From assembly GCA_013203525.1 (NCBI GenBank), contig JABMQB010000383.1:1-16309 (forward strand): a DNA stretch of 16,309 nucleotides, in the 5' to 3' direction. Each line of letters starts with the position of its first letter. Position 1 is the stretch's first letter. The notes beneath the pieces are model-generated. The model was given only the letters and a program-made list of their open reading frames with translations, did no database searches and was not told the DNA's origin. This DNA is from Mariniphaga sp. (GTDB taxonomy: Bacteria > Bacteroidota > Bacteroidia > Bacteroidales > Prolixibacteraceae). Both the position numbers and the translations under genes were made by a program. Positions 7,829 to 14,822 of the stretch are shown piece by piece.

Positions 7829-7845
7829 AAAAAATAAAATTGTTA

Positions 7846-7853
7846 TAACTTTA
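7846..7853 (+). promoter_or_regulatory. Possible -7 promoter box for aroB-aroA
   Basis: TAACTTTA matches TAnnTTTG at 7 of 8 positions, 20 nt before the aroB ATG. No convincing TTTG lies 19-21 bp upstream; the inverted repeat at 7802-7828 ends 17 bp before it, where a regulator could act. Confidence 0.3.
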
Positions 7854-7873
7854 ACGCAATTTAATACGGTAAT

Positions 7874-8938
7874 ATGGGAATATCAAAAATAAAATCAGAA
7901 ATTTTTCTCTCACAGGAAATTGAAATAAAACTTTCTGAAATAATTGATGCATACACTTCGGGGAAAATATTTCTGGCAACTGAAGACACTGTTAAAAAAT
8001 TATGCCAGCCACATATTCAGAATTTAATCGAAAGGGAGGGAATTAAGGAAATTTTAATTCCATCGGGTGAGCAAAATAAAAAGATTGAATCGGTGGGCAT
8101 AATCTGGGAGTTTTTAAGTAAAAATGGTGCTGATCGGAAATCGGTTTTAATTAATTTGGGAGGTGGAATGTTAACTGATCTCGCTGGTTTTGCAGCAACA
8201 ACATTTAAACGCGGCATTGATTTTATTAATATTCCAACTACATTATTATCTCAGGTTGATGCTTCGGTAGGAGGGAAGACTGGTATTAATTTTAATGGAT
8301 TGAAAAATGAGGTAGGTACATTTTGTGAGCCTAATGCTGTGTTGATCAATGTTGATTTTCTCAAAACATTGGATTCTAAAAATTTTGTTTCGGGTTTTGC
8401 GGAGATGATTAAGCATGGATTGATTAAAAGCCCTGACCATCTTGCGGAGTTAGAAAAATTCGATTTGGAGAAAATTCAATATGAAAAACTGGAAGAAATT
8501 ATTGGCCATTCGGTAGATATAAAAAAGTATTTCGTTGAAAACGATCCAATTGAAAAAGGGATTCGGAAAGCGTTAAATTTTGGTCATACTGTCGGGCATG
8601 CATTTGAAAGTCTGGCGATGGAACAAAACCGTGCGGTTTTGCATGGGTATGCCGTTGCATTTGGGATGATTGCCGAACTTTACCTTTCAGTGAAAAAAAC
8701 AGGATTTCCTGAAGATGAATTTAGGAAACTTGTTAAATGGATAAAAAGGATTTATGGAAAATTTGAAATCAGGACAGAGGATTTTGATAGGCTTTATGAA
8801 TTAATGACACATGATAAAAAAAATGAAAACGGACGAATTAATTTTACTTTAATTTCTCAGGTTGGTGATTTTTGTATAAATCAGGATTGTTCAAAAACAG
8901 AAATTCTGGAAGTTCTAAATTATTTTAGGCAAGTTTAA
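7874..8938 (+). CDS. aroB: 3-dehydroquinate synthase
   Basis: AroB converts DAHP to 3-dehydroquinate, the second step of the shikimate pathway, in the cytoplasm with NAD+ and a divalent metal. The 354-residue length is normal. The NAD-binding glycine stretch NLGGGMLTDLAGF (94-106), PTTLLSQVDASVGGKTGIN (111-129) and the metal-site segments FAEMIKHG (175-182), FGHTVGHAFE (236-245) and VLHGYAVAFGM (255-265) are all present. E177, H238 and H257 are the expected metal ligands. No residue appears lost. aroA follows 27 bp later on the same strand, making a two-gene aromatic-biosynthesis unit. The ATG at 7874 has no Shine-Dalgarno sequence, as is common in Bacteroidota. Confidence 0.96.
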   Translation: MGISKIKSEIFLSQEIEIKLSEIIDAYTSGKIFLATEDTVKKLCQPHIQNLIEREGIKEILIPSGEQNKKIESVGIIWEFLSKNGADRKSVLINLGGGMLTDLAGFAATTFKRGIDFINIPTTLLSQVDASVGGKTGINFNGLKNEVGTFCEPNAVLINVDFLKTLDSKNFVSGFAEMIKHGLIKSPDHLAELEKFDLEKIQYEKLEEIIGHSVDIKKYFVENDPIEKGIRKALNFGHTVGHAFESLAMEQNRAVLHGYAVAFGMIAELYLSVKKTGFPEDEFRKLVKWIKRIYGKFEIRTEDFDRLYELMTHDKKNENGRINFTLISQVGDFCINQDCSKTEILEVLNYFRQV

Positions 8939-8965
8939 CTATTCCAAAATATTTTAATCAGGCTA

Positions 8966-10201
8966 ATGCGGTATCATATAAAAGCATCAAAAAAAACTAT
9001 TTTCGGAAAAATAGACCTTCCGGCATCCAAAAGTATTAGCAACCGGGTGATGATTATTAATGCTCTTAATTATAGTCCGTATCAAATCCGGAATTTGTCT
9101 GATAGCGATGACACAAAGGTGATGCAACATGTTTTAACTTCCAATACCAATAAATTTGATATCGGCCATGCTGGTACCGCCATGCGTTTTTTAACTGCAT
9201 ATTTATCAAAAATTGTTGGACAATGGGAGATCACTGGTTCTGCACGGATGAAGCAACGGCCTATTGGAATATTGGTTGATGCTTTAAGGAAATTGGGTGC
9301 TAAAATCGAATACATCGAAAAAAAAGGTTTTCCACCGTTAAGGATATGGGGCACACATTTGAAAGGTGGTTTACTTGAACTTGATGGCAGTATTAGCAGC
9401 CAATATATTACAGCCTTATTATTAATTGCTCCCACACTTGAAAATGGCCTTACACTTAGATTGCTGAATAAAATTACCTCGGCATCATATATAAAACTAA
9501 CCCTTGAACTGATGGCAAAGTTTGGGATTAAATACCAGTGGGAAGGGAATGAAATTCAGATTTGGGAACAAAATTATTTTCCCCTTGATTTTAAAGTAGA
9601 AGCCGATTGGTCAGGTGCATCATATTGGTACCAGATTGTTTCGCTGGCCGATTAAGCAGAAATTGAATTGGCTAACCTTGAGTTGCCTAGCCTTCAGGGT
9701 GATGCTATAATTGCCGGTTGGTTTGAGAGTTTCGGTGTTAAAACTGTAAAATCTGAAGGGGGATTGAAACTTATTAAAATCGGTTCTCAAAATTTAAAAA
9801 GCATAAATCTAAATTTTATTGAAAATCCGGATATTGCCCAAACAATGGCAGTTTTGTGCGTTGCAAGAAAAATCTCATTTCATTTTTCAGGATTAGAAAC
9901 ACTTAAAATTAAAGAGACCGATCGAATTGCTGCTTTGCAAAAAGAATTAGCAAAATTTGGGGCAACTCTTGTTGAACCAGGAATTGGTGAACTTGCATGG
10001 AACGGACATATTAATTTGGAAACTATTCAGGAAAATCCTGTAATTTCAACATATCATGACCATCGAATGGCACTTGCTTTTGCTCCTTTGGCGATGGCAG
10101 GTTTCACATTTCAAATTGAAGATCCTTTAGTAGTTACAAAATCTTATCCTGGTTTTTGGAATGATTTAGAAAGGATTGGATTTAGAGTCACTGAGGTATA
10201 G
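8966..10201 (+). pseudogene. aroA: 3-phosphoshikimate 1-carboxyvinyltransferase (EPSP synthase) interrupted by an in-frame TAA
   Basis: EPSP synthase joins phosphoenolpyruvate to shikimate-3-phosphate and is the glyphosate target. Read through position 230, the frame gives about 411 residues, normal for Bacteroidota. The first 229 codons carry LPASKSISNR (K22, S23, R27), AGTAMRF (69-75), QRP (97-99) and SSQ (144-146). TAA follows at 9653-9655, and the same frame then continues with AEIELANLELPSLQGD, the catalytic D289 (NPDIAQTM), E317 (IKETDRIAAL) and YHDHRMALA (363-371). Both halves are well conserved and nothing is shifted or lost, so a single substitution, probably GAA to TAA, explains the break. 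The upstream piece lacks the catalytic Asp and Glu. Downstream, the first usable start is TTG 9668, with no ribosome binding site. A recent mutation, a sequencing error or read-through are all possible. The gene is cotranscribed with aroB by position. Confidence 0.9.
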
Positions 10202-10315
10202 TGCACTGAGGGGAATACAATATTCAATTAATAATAAAAATTGACTTTTTTAACTATCCAAACAATTACTATCCAAATTTTGGAATAGAATTTTATGCAT
10301 TGAAATAGAAATCCT

Positions 10316-10356
10316 AATCAGGGATTCCCCCACTCATAATCAGATTTTTCCTGATT
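10316..10356 (+). promoter_or_regulatory. Operator-like element upstream of the first duplicated membrane gene
   Basis: AATCAG occurs at 10316-10321 and again at 10338-10343, 22 bp apart, and the second copy is mirrored by CTGATT at 10351-10356. This gives the inverted repeat TCAG-N7-CTGA at 10340-10354, ending just upstream of the presumed -33 region. The same TCAG-N7-CTGA lies at exactly the same distance before the second paralogue (10965-10979). There is no T-run after the repeat, so it is a poor terminator for aroA. It is probably a site for a dimeric regulator (inference). Confidence 0.45.
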
Positions 10357-10385
10357 TCAGTCACTACCTTCTATGTCTACATTTG
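10355..10385 (+). promoter_or_regulatory. Bacteroidota-type promoter for the first duplicated membrane gene
   Basis: TACATTTG at 10378-10385 matches all fixed positions of TAnnTTTG. TTTC at 10355-10358 stands 19 bp upstream in place of TTTG. Transcription would begin near 10390, leaving about 20 nt before ATG 10410. A TTG at 10383 that could extend the reading frame lies inside the -7 box and would not be transcribed, which decides the start. Confidence 0.5.
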
Positions 10386-10409
10386 AATCAGAATCTAAAA
10401 CTTACAGTT

Positions 10410-10697
10410 ATGATATTATTATGGATCTTATTAGGTGTGTCAGCAGCAATTGCTTTTATAATTAGTTATTACTGGATTAAATTCGAAGCTCCCAAAATTG
10501 TGCTTTTTACAGGGCTGATGGGTGTCTCCATGTTCCTGTTCTCTGTTGTGTGGGCTTTGATTGCAATGTATAAAGGTCAACCTATCACTGCAGCTCTCGG
10601 TATGATGGCGTTTGGAGTGCCCGGTATACTATTAATACTTGCCGGTTGGAAAATACTGGAATATAAAAGTTCACACTATCCTAAAAATTTAAAATGA
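10410..10697 (+). CDS. Small three-helix membrane protein, first of two tandem paralogues
   Basis: I do not recognise a named family. The 95-residue product has three hydrophobic segments (about 2-19, 27-49 and 56-76) and a short polar tail that ends in a basic stretch. About 56 of 88 aligned positions are identical to the protein at 11035-11304, most strongly AIAFIISYYWIKF after the first helix, then APK, VVW and LLI-x-x-GWK. The start was set at ATG 10410 rather than the upstream TTG because the paralogue begins at the matching Met and the TTG lies inside the promoter. There is no signal peptidase site, lipobox or enzyme motif. It is followed by a hairpin and a terminator at 10812-10845, so it is probably transcribed alone. 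Its upstream neighbour is the broken aroA, 208 bp away. Confidence 0.75.
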   Translation: MILLWILLGVSAAIAFIISYYWIKFEAPKIVLFTGLMGVSMFLFSVVWALIAMYKGQPITAALGMMAFGVPGILLILAGWKILEYKSSHYPKNLK

Positions 10698-10762
10698 TGG
10701 TAATAACATTATTAGATTTTGAACTAATTCATACAGCATATATGCGCAGTAAATGGAAAGTA

Positions 10763-10782
10763 ATTGTATTATCAGATACAAT
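10763..10782 (+). repeat. Perfect 7-bp hairpin in the 3' region of the first paralogue
   Basis: ATTGTAT (10763-10769) and ATACAAT (10776-10782) are exact complements around TATCAG. No T-run follows, so it is more likely an mRNA 3'-end structure than a terminator. Confidence 0.4.
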
Positions 10783-10811
10783 GGACGATTGATGGTAGAA
10801 ATTAAGGACGT

Positions 10812-10845
10812 AAAAAAGGCTGGGTAAAACCGGCCTTTTTTATTT
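10812..10845 (+). terminator. Intrinsic terminator after the first duplicated membrane gene
   Basis: AAAAAAGGCTGG (10812-10823) pairs with CCGGCCTTTTTT (10830-10841) over 12 positions with one G-U pair, around the loop GTAAAA. The T-run forms the right side of the stem, so the structure should work in both directions. It ends transcripts 115 nt past the gene's stop. Confidence 0.8.
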
Positions 10846-10940
10846 GCTGATTTTTAAAAGTATTTGTAGTTGAAAATTTGTGTGAAGTCAAAGGTGTATT
10901 TAAAGATTATTGTAAGCATATTTTTTATAATCAAAACCGG

Positions 10941-10980
10941 AATAAGGATTTTCTCATTGTAAATTCAGTTTTCCCCTGAT
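10941..10980 (+). promoter_or_regulatory. Operator-like element upstream of the second duplicated membrane gene
   Basis: TCAGTTTTCCCCTGA at 10965-10979 is an inverted repeat TCAG-N7-CTGA, matching 10340-10354. Counted from the two ATGs (11035 and 10410), the TCAG starts are both 70 nt upstream. AATAAGGATT at 10941-10950 also aligns with AATCAGGGATT at 10316-10326. The intervening and following bases are much less alike, which suggests selection on the element rather than a very recent copy. Confidence 0.45.
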
Positions 10981-11002
10981 AGTATAAAAATTGATATAGA
11001 GG

Positions 11003-11010
11003 TAATTTTA
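11003..11010 (+). promoter_or_regulatory. -7 promoter box of the second duplicated membrane gene
   Basis: TAATTTTA matches TAnnTTTG at 7 of 8 positions and sits at exactly the same distance from its ATG (32 nt) as the perfect box TACATTTG of the first paralogue. Confidence 0.4.
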
Positions 11011-11034
11011 CTTCATAACCAAAAAGAAAAAACT

Positions 11035-11304
11035 ATGGTGCTTTTATGGATATTATTGGGGATAACTTTAGCAATAGCTTTTATAATTAGCTATTACTGG
11101 ATAAAGTTTGGAGCTCCTAAATTAGTTCTTATCACCGGGCTATCAGGAGTATTGATGTTTATGTTTGCCGTTGTATGGTCCATTATTTCGATGTCGAATG
11201 GTGAATTATTGGCAGCATCATTGGGAATTATAACACTTGGTATCCCTGCTATATTATTAATAGCATCAGGTTGGAAATTATTGGAAGCAAAAAGCATGGA
11301 ATAA
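11035..11304 (+). CDS. Small three-helix membrane protein, second of two tandem paralogues
   Basis: This 89-residue product is a clear relative of the protein at 10410-10697 (about 64% identity by eye), with the same three membrane helices and no N-terminal extension. It shares LLWILLG, AIAFIISYYWIKF, TGL, VVW and GWK-x-LE. The loop between helices 2 and 3 (SMSNGELL against AMYKGQPI) and the C-terminal tail differ most. The small size and lack of motifs leave the function open; a stress-related or accessory membrane role would be a guess. ATG 11035 follows an A-rich run (AAAAAGAAAAAACT) without a Shine-Dalgarno sequence. It ends 73 nt before tadA's stop on the opposite strand, with a shared terminator between. 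Confidence 0.75.
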   Translation: MVLLWILLGITLAIAFIISYYWIKFGAPKLVLITGLSGVLMFMFAVVWSIISMSNGELLAASLGIITLGIPAILLIASGWKLLEAKSME

Positions 11305-11345
11305 AGAGTATAGTTTGATTGAGTAGATTTACAAACCACTACCAA

Positions 11346-11379
11346 AGAAAAAATGCCGGATTAGTTTCCGGCTTTTTTT
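11346..11379. terminator. Bidirectional terminator between the second paralogue and tadA
   Basis: GCCGGA (11355-11360) and TCCGGC (11367-11372) form a perfect 6-bp stem around TTAGTT. A 7-T run (11373-11379) follows on the plus strand and an A-run precedes it, which becomes a T-run for the minus strand. The plus-strand T-run overlaps the TAA stop of tadA (11378-11380). Confidence 0.8.
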
Positions 11380-11827
11380 ATCTTTTATTTTTGAAAAATC
11401 CTGAAATTAAATCGGAACATTCATTTTTCAGAATACCTCCTTGGATTTTTGTTTTTGGGTGAAAAGCTTTTTCTGAATATTTATGATATCCTTTTTTATC
11501 ATCAGAGGCTCCATAAATTACTTTCCCTAACTGAGCCCATCCAAGTGCACCTGCACACATAATGCAAGGTTCAAGTGTAACATAAAGAATGCACTCATCC
11601 AAATATTTGCCACCAAGAAAATTTGTAGCGGCTGTTATTGCAATCATTTCAGCATGAGCTGTAACATCGTTTAATGTTTCCGTAAGATTATGCGACCGTG
11701 CAATTATTTTACCTCCGGCAACTACAACAGCACCAACAGGCACTTCTCCCTTTTCTTGAGCAATTTTTGCTTCATCAAGGGCTTTATTCATAAAATATTC
11801 ATCGTTAAAAGGTTCTGGCATTTGCAC
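11378..11827 (-). CDS. tadA: tRNA-specific adenosine deaminase TadA
   Basis: TadA converts A34 to inosine in tRNA-Arg(ACG), in the cytoplasm, as a zinc-dependent homodimer. The 149-residue protein shows the cytidine-deaminase fold signatures: TAHAEMIAI (56-64), with H58 as zinc ligand and E60 as proton shuttle, and TLEPCIMCAGAL (84-95), with C88 and C91 completing the zinc site. GEVPVGAVVV (27-36), NDVTAHAEM and GASDDKKGYH (106-115) are typical of TadA rather than guanine deaminase. The length is usual for Bacteroidota, and all catalytic residues are present. The gene is divergent from aspS across 86 bp and ends in the terminator it shares with the tandem membrane gene. Met3 is a possible alternative start. 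Confidence 0.92.
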   Translation of the reverse strand: MQMPEPFNDEYFMNKALDEAKIAQEKGEVPVGAVVVAGGKIIARSHNLTETLNDVTAHAEMIAITAATNFLGGKYLDECILYVTLEPCIMCAGALGWAQLGKVIYGASDDKKGYHKYSEKAFHPKTKIQGGILKNECSDLISGFFKNKR

Positions 11828-11881
11828 TGTTTTAATCTTAAAATCAATTTCTTAAAAACCTCGAAATTGCTAAAATCTTCG

Positions 11882-11889
11882 TATTTTCG
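11882..11889 (+). promoter_or_regulatory. Possible -7 promoter box for aspS
   Basis: TATTTTCG matches TAnnTTTG with one change and is followed by C, as often in this phylum. It lies 24 nt before the aspS ATG. No good -33 element is seen 19-21 bp upstream. Confidence 0.35.
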
Positions 11890-11893
11890 CAAG

Positions 11894-11901
11894 CAAAATT
11901 A
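11894..11901 (-). promoter_or_regulatory. Possible -7 promoter box for tadA
   Basis: On the minus strand TAATTTTG is a perfect TAnnTTTG. It would give a tadA leader of about 60 nt. It lies only 4 bp from the presumed aspS box on the other strand, so the two promoters would compete. The -33 element is not evident. Confidence 0.35.
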
Positions 11902-11913
11902 AATAAAGCTATT

Positions 11914-13668
11914 ATGTACAGGACACATACTTGTGGTGAACTTCGGATTAGAGATGTTGGCAATAAGGTGAAATTGGCCGGATGGGTTCAACGAATCCGG
12001 GATTTGGGAGCTATGACTTTTATAGACCTCCGCGACAGATATGGAATAACTCAGTTGGTAGTTGATGAAAAATCGACAAAAGAAATATTTGAACAGATTG
12101 AAAAACTAGGACGTGAATATGTAATTCAGGCAACGGGAATTGTACAGGAACGTTCAAATAAAAACAGAAATATTGTAACCGGCGAAGTTGAAGTATTTTT
12201 AAACGATTTGAATGTTTTAAGTCCTTCAATATTGCCTCCATTTACAATTCAGGATGATACTGATGGTGGAGATGAAATCAGAATGAAATATCGTTATTTA
12301 GATCTTCGTCGCGAAGCGGTTAGGAAAAATCTGGAACTAAGGGCAAAAATGGCTCATGCAACAAGGGTTTATTTAAACGGGCAGAATTTTATTGAAACTG
12401 AAACACCTGTATTAATTAAGTCAACCCCAGAGGGAGCACGTGATTTTGTTGTGCCTTCAAGAATGAATCAGGGTGAGTTTTATGCATTGCCTCAATCACC
12501 ACAAACATTTAAGCAATTATTGATGATTGCTGGATTTGACAGGTATTATCAAATCGTAAAATGTTTTAGGGATGAAGATTTAAGGGCAGACCGTCAACCG
12601 GAATTTACACAGATAGATTGTGAAATGTCGTTTGTTGAGCAGAAAGATGTACTTAAAACATTTGAAGGATTAACCCGGTTTCTTTTTAAAGAAGTTATGG
12701 ATTTGGATATCGATGAATTTCCTTTGATGCCGTATTCCGAAGCAATTGAAAATTATGGTTCTGATAAACCCGATACCCGTTTTGAAATGCTTATTCAAGA
12801 TTTATCAGAAACTGTAAAAGGGAATAATTTTATAGTTTTTGATTCGGCAGAATACATAGGAGCCATATGTGCAAAAGGGTGCTCTGATTATTCAAGAAAG
12901 CAATTGGATGAATTAACCAATTGGGTTAAACGGCCACAAATTGGTGCTAAAGGATTGGTATATGTAAAATATAATCATGATGGATCATTTAAATCTTCGG
13001 TGGATAAGTTTTATAGCCAGGAGGATTTGAAAAAATGGGCTGAAGTTTTAGATGCCCAACCCGGCGATTTGATGCTGCTTTTATCAGGAAATAAAAAACA
13101 TATGCAAACAGCTTTAGGAGAATTAAGGTTTGAAATGGGAACCCGATTGGAGCTTCGCAATAAGAATATTTTCAATCCACTTTGGGTTGTCGATTTTCCT
13201 TTACTCGAATGGAATGAGGAGTCTCAAAGATATCATGCAATGCATCATCCGTTTACTTCGCCAAAACAAGAAGATATGCAATTATTGGAAATCGATCCGG
13301 GTAATGTAAGAGCGAATGCTTACGACCTGGTAATTAACGGAGTTGAAATAGGCGGTGGTTCTGTTCGTATATTTAATAAAGAACTTCAGTCAACAATGTT
13401 TGATAAACTTGGATTCACAAGAGAAGAGGCTGAAAATCAATTTGGATTTTTAATGAGTGCATTTCAATATGGGGCACCACCACATGCCGGTATTGCGTTT
13501 GGCTTCGATAGGCTTGTATCGTTATTTGCAGGTTTGAATAGTATACGAGATGTTATTGCTTTCCCAAAAAATAATGCCGGGCGCGATGTGATGATTGATT
13601 CTCCTTCAACAATTGCTGATGAACAGCTTGATGAATTAAATTTGAAGATAAAGTTGAAAGATCAATAA
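11914..13668 (+). CDS. aspS: Aspartyl-tRNA synthetase, bacterial type
   Basis: This class II synthetase charges tRNA-Asp with aspartate. The 584-residue length is normal for the bacterial form. An N-terminal OB-fold anticodon-binding domain (about 1-105, with LAGWVQRIRDLG and FIDLRDRYG) is followed by the catalytic core with QSPQTFKQLLMIAGFDRYYQ (194-213), motif 2 FRDEDLRADRQPEFTQID (218-235) and motif 3 GIAFGFDRL (526-534). Between the two motifs lies the bacterial GAD-type insertion (about 290-400). HPFTSP (445-450) is the usual flipping-loop region. Whether it is discriminating or also charges tRNA-Asn cannot be told without knowing whether asnS or gatCAB is present. It is a single-gene unit with its own terminator at 13694-13722. 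ATG 11914 gives the expected MYRTHTCGEL start. Confidence 0.96.
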   Translation: MYRTHTCGELRIRDVGNKVKLAGWVQRIRDLGAMTFIDLRDRYGITQLVVDEKSTKEIFEQIEKLGREYVIQATGIVQERSNKNRNIVTGEVEVFLNDLNVLSPSILPPFTIQDDTDGGDEIRMKYRYLDLRREAVRKNLELRAKMAHATRVYLNGQNFIETETPVLIKSTPEGARDFVVPSRMNQGEFYALPQSPQTFKQLLMIAGFDRYYQIVKCFRDEDLRADRQPEFTQIDCEMSFVEQKDVLKTFEGLTRFLFKEVMDLDIDEFPLMPYSEAIENYGSDKPDTRFEMLIQDLSETVKGNNFIVFDSAEYIGAICAKGCSDYSRKQLDELTNWVKRPQIGAKGLVYVKYNHDGSFKSSVDKFYSQEDLKKWAEVLDAQPGDLMLLLSGNKKHMQTALGELRFEMGTRLELRNKNIFNPLWVVDFPLLEWNEESQRYHAMHHPFTSPKQEDMQLLEIDPGNVRANAYDLVINGVEIGGGSVRIFNKELQSTMFDKLGFTREEAENQFGFLMSAFQYGAPPHAGIAFGFDRLVSLFAGLNSIRDVIAFPKNNAGRDVMIDSPSTIADEQLDELNLKIKLKDQ

Positions 13669-13693
13669 GATATGTTCAAAAATTGACTAAAAT

Positions 13694-13725
13694 AAAAAGG
13701 GAAGCTAATTGCTTCCCTTTTTATT
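13694..13725. terminator. Strong bidirectional terminator between aspS and the exbD operon
   Basis: AAAAAGGGAAGC (13694-13705) and GCTTCCCTTTTT (13711-13722) are perfect 12-bp complements around TAATT. The A- and T-runs let it stop both aspS on the plus strand and the minus-strand exb operon, whose last stop is at 13740. Confidence 0.9.
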
Positions 13726-13739
13726 TATATTCATTTCAA

Positions 13740-14210
13740 TTAATATTCTATCCGTTGTCGTGAAGAATAATTTATGTGCAGAGCTGCCATTTTTCGCAAC
13801 TCCTGTTTAAGGTCAGTGACAATGGTCATCTTTGTAAATTCATCAACTTTCAAAGATGTAATCATCAATGGCCTTTCTGCCTCATCCCTTGCTTCACGTT
13901 CAGCCGTAATAAAATCAGGAATATCCCTTAGCGTAGCAAATTCATCATTTAATTGGATTTGTGGTTCGGTGCCATACACTTTTTGGTATTGTTGATGTGG
14001 TGTACCAATATAAATATAACTAACCAACGATTTTTTCTCCAATTTGCTTAATTCGGTTGCTTGCGGTAAAGTCATTTGTACTTTTAATGTAACCTCACGC
14101 ATAGTAGTACTAACCATAAAAAAGAACAACAGCATAAATACAATATCGGGTAGCGATGCCGTTGAAATAGGAGGTAATTCTTTACCATCGTTTTTTCTAA
14201 ATTTACTCAT
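13740..14210 (-). CDS. exbD: ExbD/TolR-family biopolymer transport protein, second copy
   Basis: This 156-residue inner-membrane protein has one N-terminal helix carrying the essential aspartate (SLPDIVFMLLFFFMV, D22) of the ExbD/TolR proton pathway, a short basic cytoplasmic start (MSKFRKNDGK) and a periplasmic domain. ExbD with ExbB forms the proton-driven motor that energises TonB and outer-membrane uptake. It is the last gene of the operon and begins 1 nt after the stop of the first exbD, with a strong GGGAGGA ribosome site inside that gene's final codons, so the two are translationally coupled. The protein is slightly longer than the E. coli ExbD. It is not a simple copy of the first: outside the membrane helix they share little, so they are likely to form a heteromeric pair. 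Confidence 0.92.
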   Translation of the reverse strand: MSKFRKNDGKELPPISTASLPDIVFMLLFFFMVSTTMREVTLKVQMTLPQATELSKLEKKSLVSYIYIGTPHQQYQKVYGTEPQIQLNDEFATLRDIPDFITAEREARDEAERPLMITSLKVDEFTKMTIVTDLKQELRKMAALHINYSSRQRIEY

Positions 14211-14211
14211 A

Positions 14212-14787
14212 TTAATTTCCTCCCGCTCTTTTAGGTTCTGCTTCTGATATTTTTGAAGGAATAATTTTTTTCACAGCACTTTGTTGATCTCGATCTAAAT
14301 TGTCATAAGATTTTCCAAATTTGCTTTTTGATAATTCTTCCCTCAAGTCATTAATAGCTCCAACCAGTTCGTTTTGAACAGCGATATATTTACCATACGT
14401 TGTACCTTCGTGATTTCGTAATGAAATAATTCCTTTGGTAACTTCAATTTCACCAAAAAACGGAATATCTTCTAATTCCTTTTCCGCTAAGTTTTCATCG
14501 TTATAAGGATTTGCCATAAATTCTTTGACTTCATCTCGCAGGTATTCAATATCCATAATTTTACCCTCAACCATTAATCGGTCGTTCATATCTACCAATA
14601 CGGTAAATATGTTCCTTTCTCTGATTGGTGGAGTGTCGTCCAGTTCATCAGGATCGACCCATTGGGGTAGCAATCTTTCCAAACCGCTGTCAACGTCCAT
14701 TGTGGTTGTCACCAGAAAAAAGATCAACAACATGAATGCAATATCTGCTAATGATGCTGACGGTATTTCAGGTATTTTCTTTGCCAT
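14212..14787 (-). CDS. exbD: ExbD/TolR-family biopolymer transport protein, first copy, with long periplasmic part
   Basis: The N terminus (MAKKIPEIPSASLADIAFML) leads into one membrane helix with the conserved proton-carrying aspartate D15. The rest, about residues 35-191, is periplasmic and long for ExbD (E. coli ExbD has 141 residues). It includes an acidic stretch (about 85-110, with NDENLAEKELED) and a lysine-rich end after a region like the second half of ExbD. It is expected to work with ExbB as the stator of a proton-driven motor. A GGGAG ribosome site (14797-14801) stands 9 nt before the ATG, unusual among the genes here. It lies 35 nt after a 4-helix membrane protein and 1 nt before the second exbD in the order exbB, 4-TM, exbD, exbD. 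Confidence 0.92.
   Translation of the reverse strand: MAKKIPEIPSASLADIAFMLLIFFLVTTTMDVDSGLERLLPQWVDPDELDDTPPIRERNIFTVLVDMNDRLMVEGKIMDIEYLRDEVKEFMANPYNDENLAEKELEDIPFFGEIEVTKGIISLRNHEGTTYGKYIAVQNELVGAINDLREELSKSKFGKSYDNLDRDQQSAVKKIIPSKISEAEPKRAGGN
14218..14224 (-). promoter_or_regulatory. Strong Shine-Dalgarno site for the second exbD
   Basis: GGGAGGA on the minus strand lies inside the last codons of the first exbD, 7 nt before the second exbD's ATG. Together with GGGAG at 14797-14801 it makes the exbD genes the only ones here with clear Shine-Dalgarno sites. Confidence 0.7.
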
Positions 14788-14796
14788 AATTTTATT

Positions 14797-14801
14797 CTCC
14801 C
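14797..14801 (-). promoter_or_regulatory. Shine-Dalgarno site for the first exbD
   Basis: GGGAG on the minus strand stands 9 nt before the ATG at 14787. Confidence 0.6.
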
Positions 14802-14822
14802 ATTATTAAACCACGTATGGTA

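Larger units (their letters stand above)
10698..11034 (+). other. Intergenic region between the tandem paralogues
   Basis: This 337-bp stretch holds no convincing gene. In order it contains a small hairpin ATTGTAT-N6-ATACAAT (10763-10782), the terminator at 10812-10845, about 95 bp of AT-rich sequence in which I see nothing, and the operator-like element and promoter of the second paralogue (10941-11010). A 32-codon frame overlapping the first paralogue's stop (10694-10792) has no supporting evidence. Confidence 0.6.

Noticed and set aside
9668..10201. The second half of aroA as an independent TTG-started gene
   Set aside because: There is no ribosome binding site, and the frame and sequence continue the upstream half, so it is described as one interrupted gene.
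10271..10283. CCAAATTTTGG palindrome after aroA
   Set aside because: It has no loop and no T-run, so it is not a terminator, and it is not repeated at the second paralogue.
10383..10409. TTG-initiated extension of the first tandem membrane protein
   Set aside because: The TTG lies inside a perfect -7 promoter box and the paralogue has no matching extension, so ATG 10410 was chosen.
10694..10792. 32-codon frame overlapping the first paralogue's stop (ATGA)
   Set aside because: It has no counterpart after the second paralogue, no family likeness, and its end contains a hairpin; it is probably 3' untranslated sequence.
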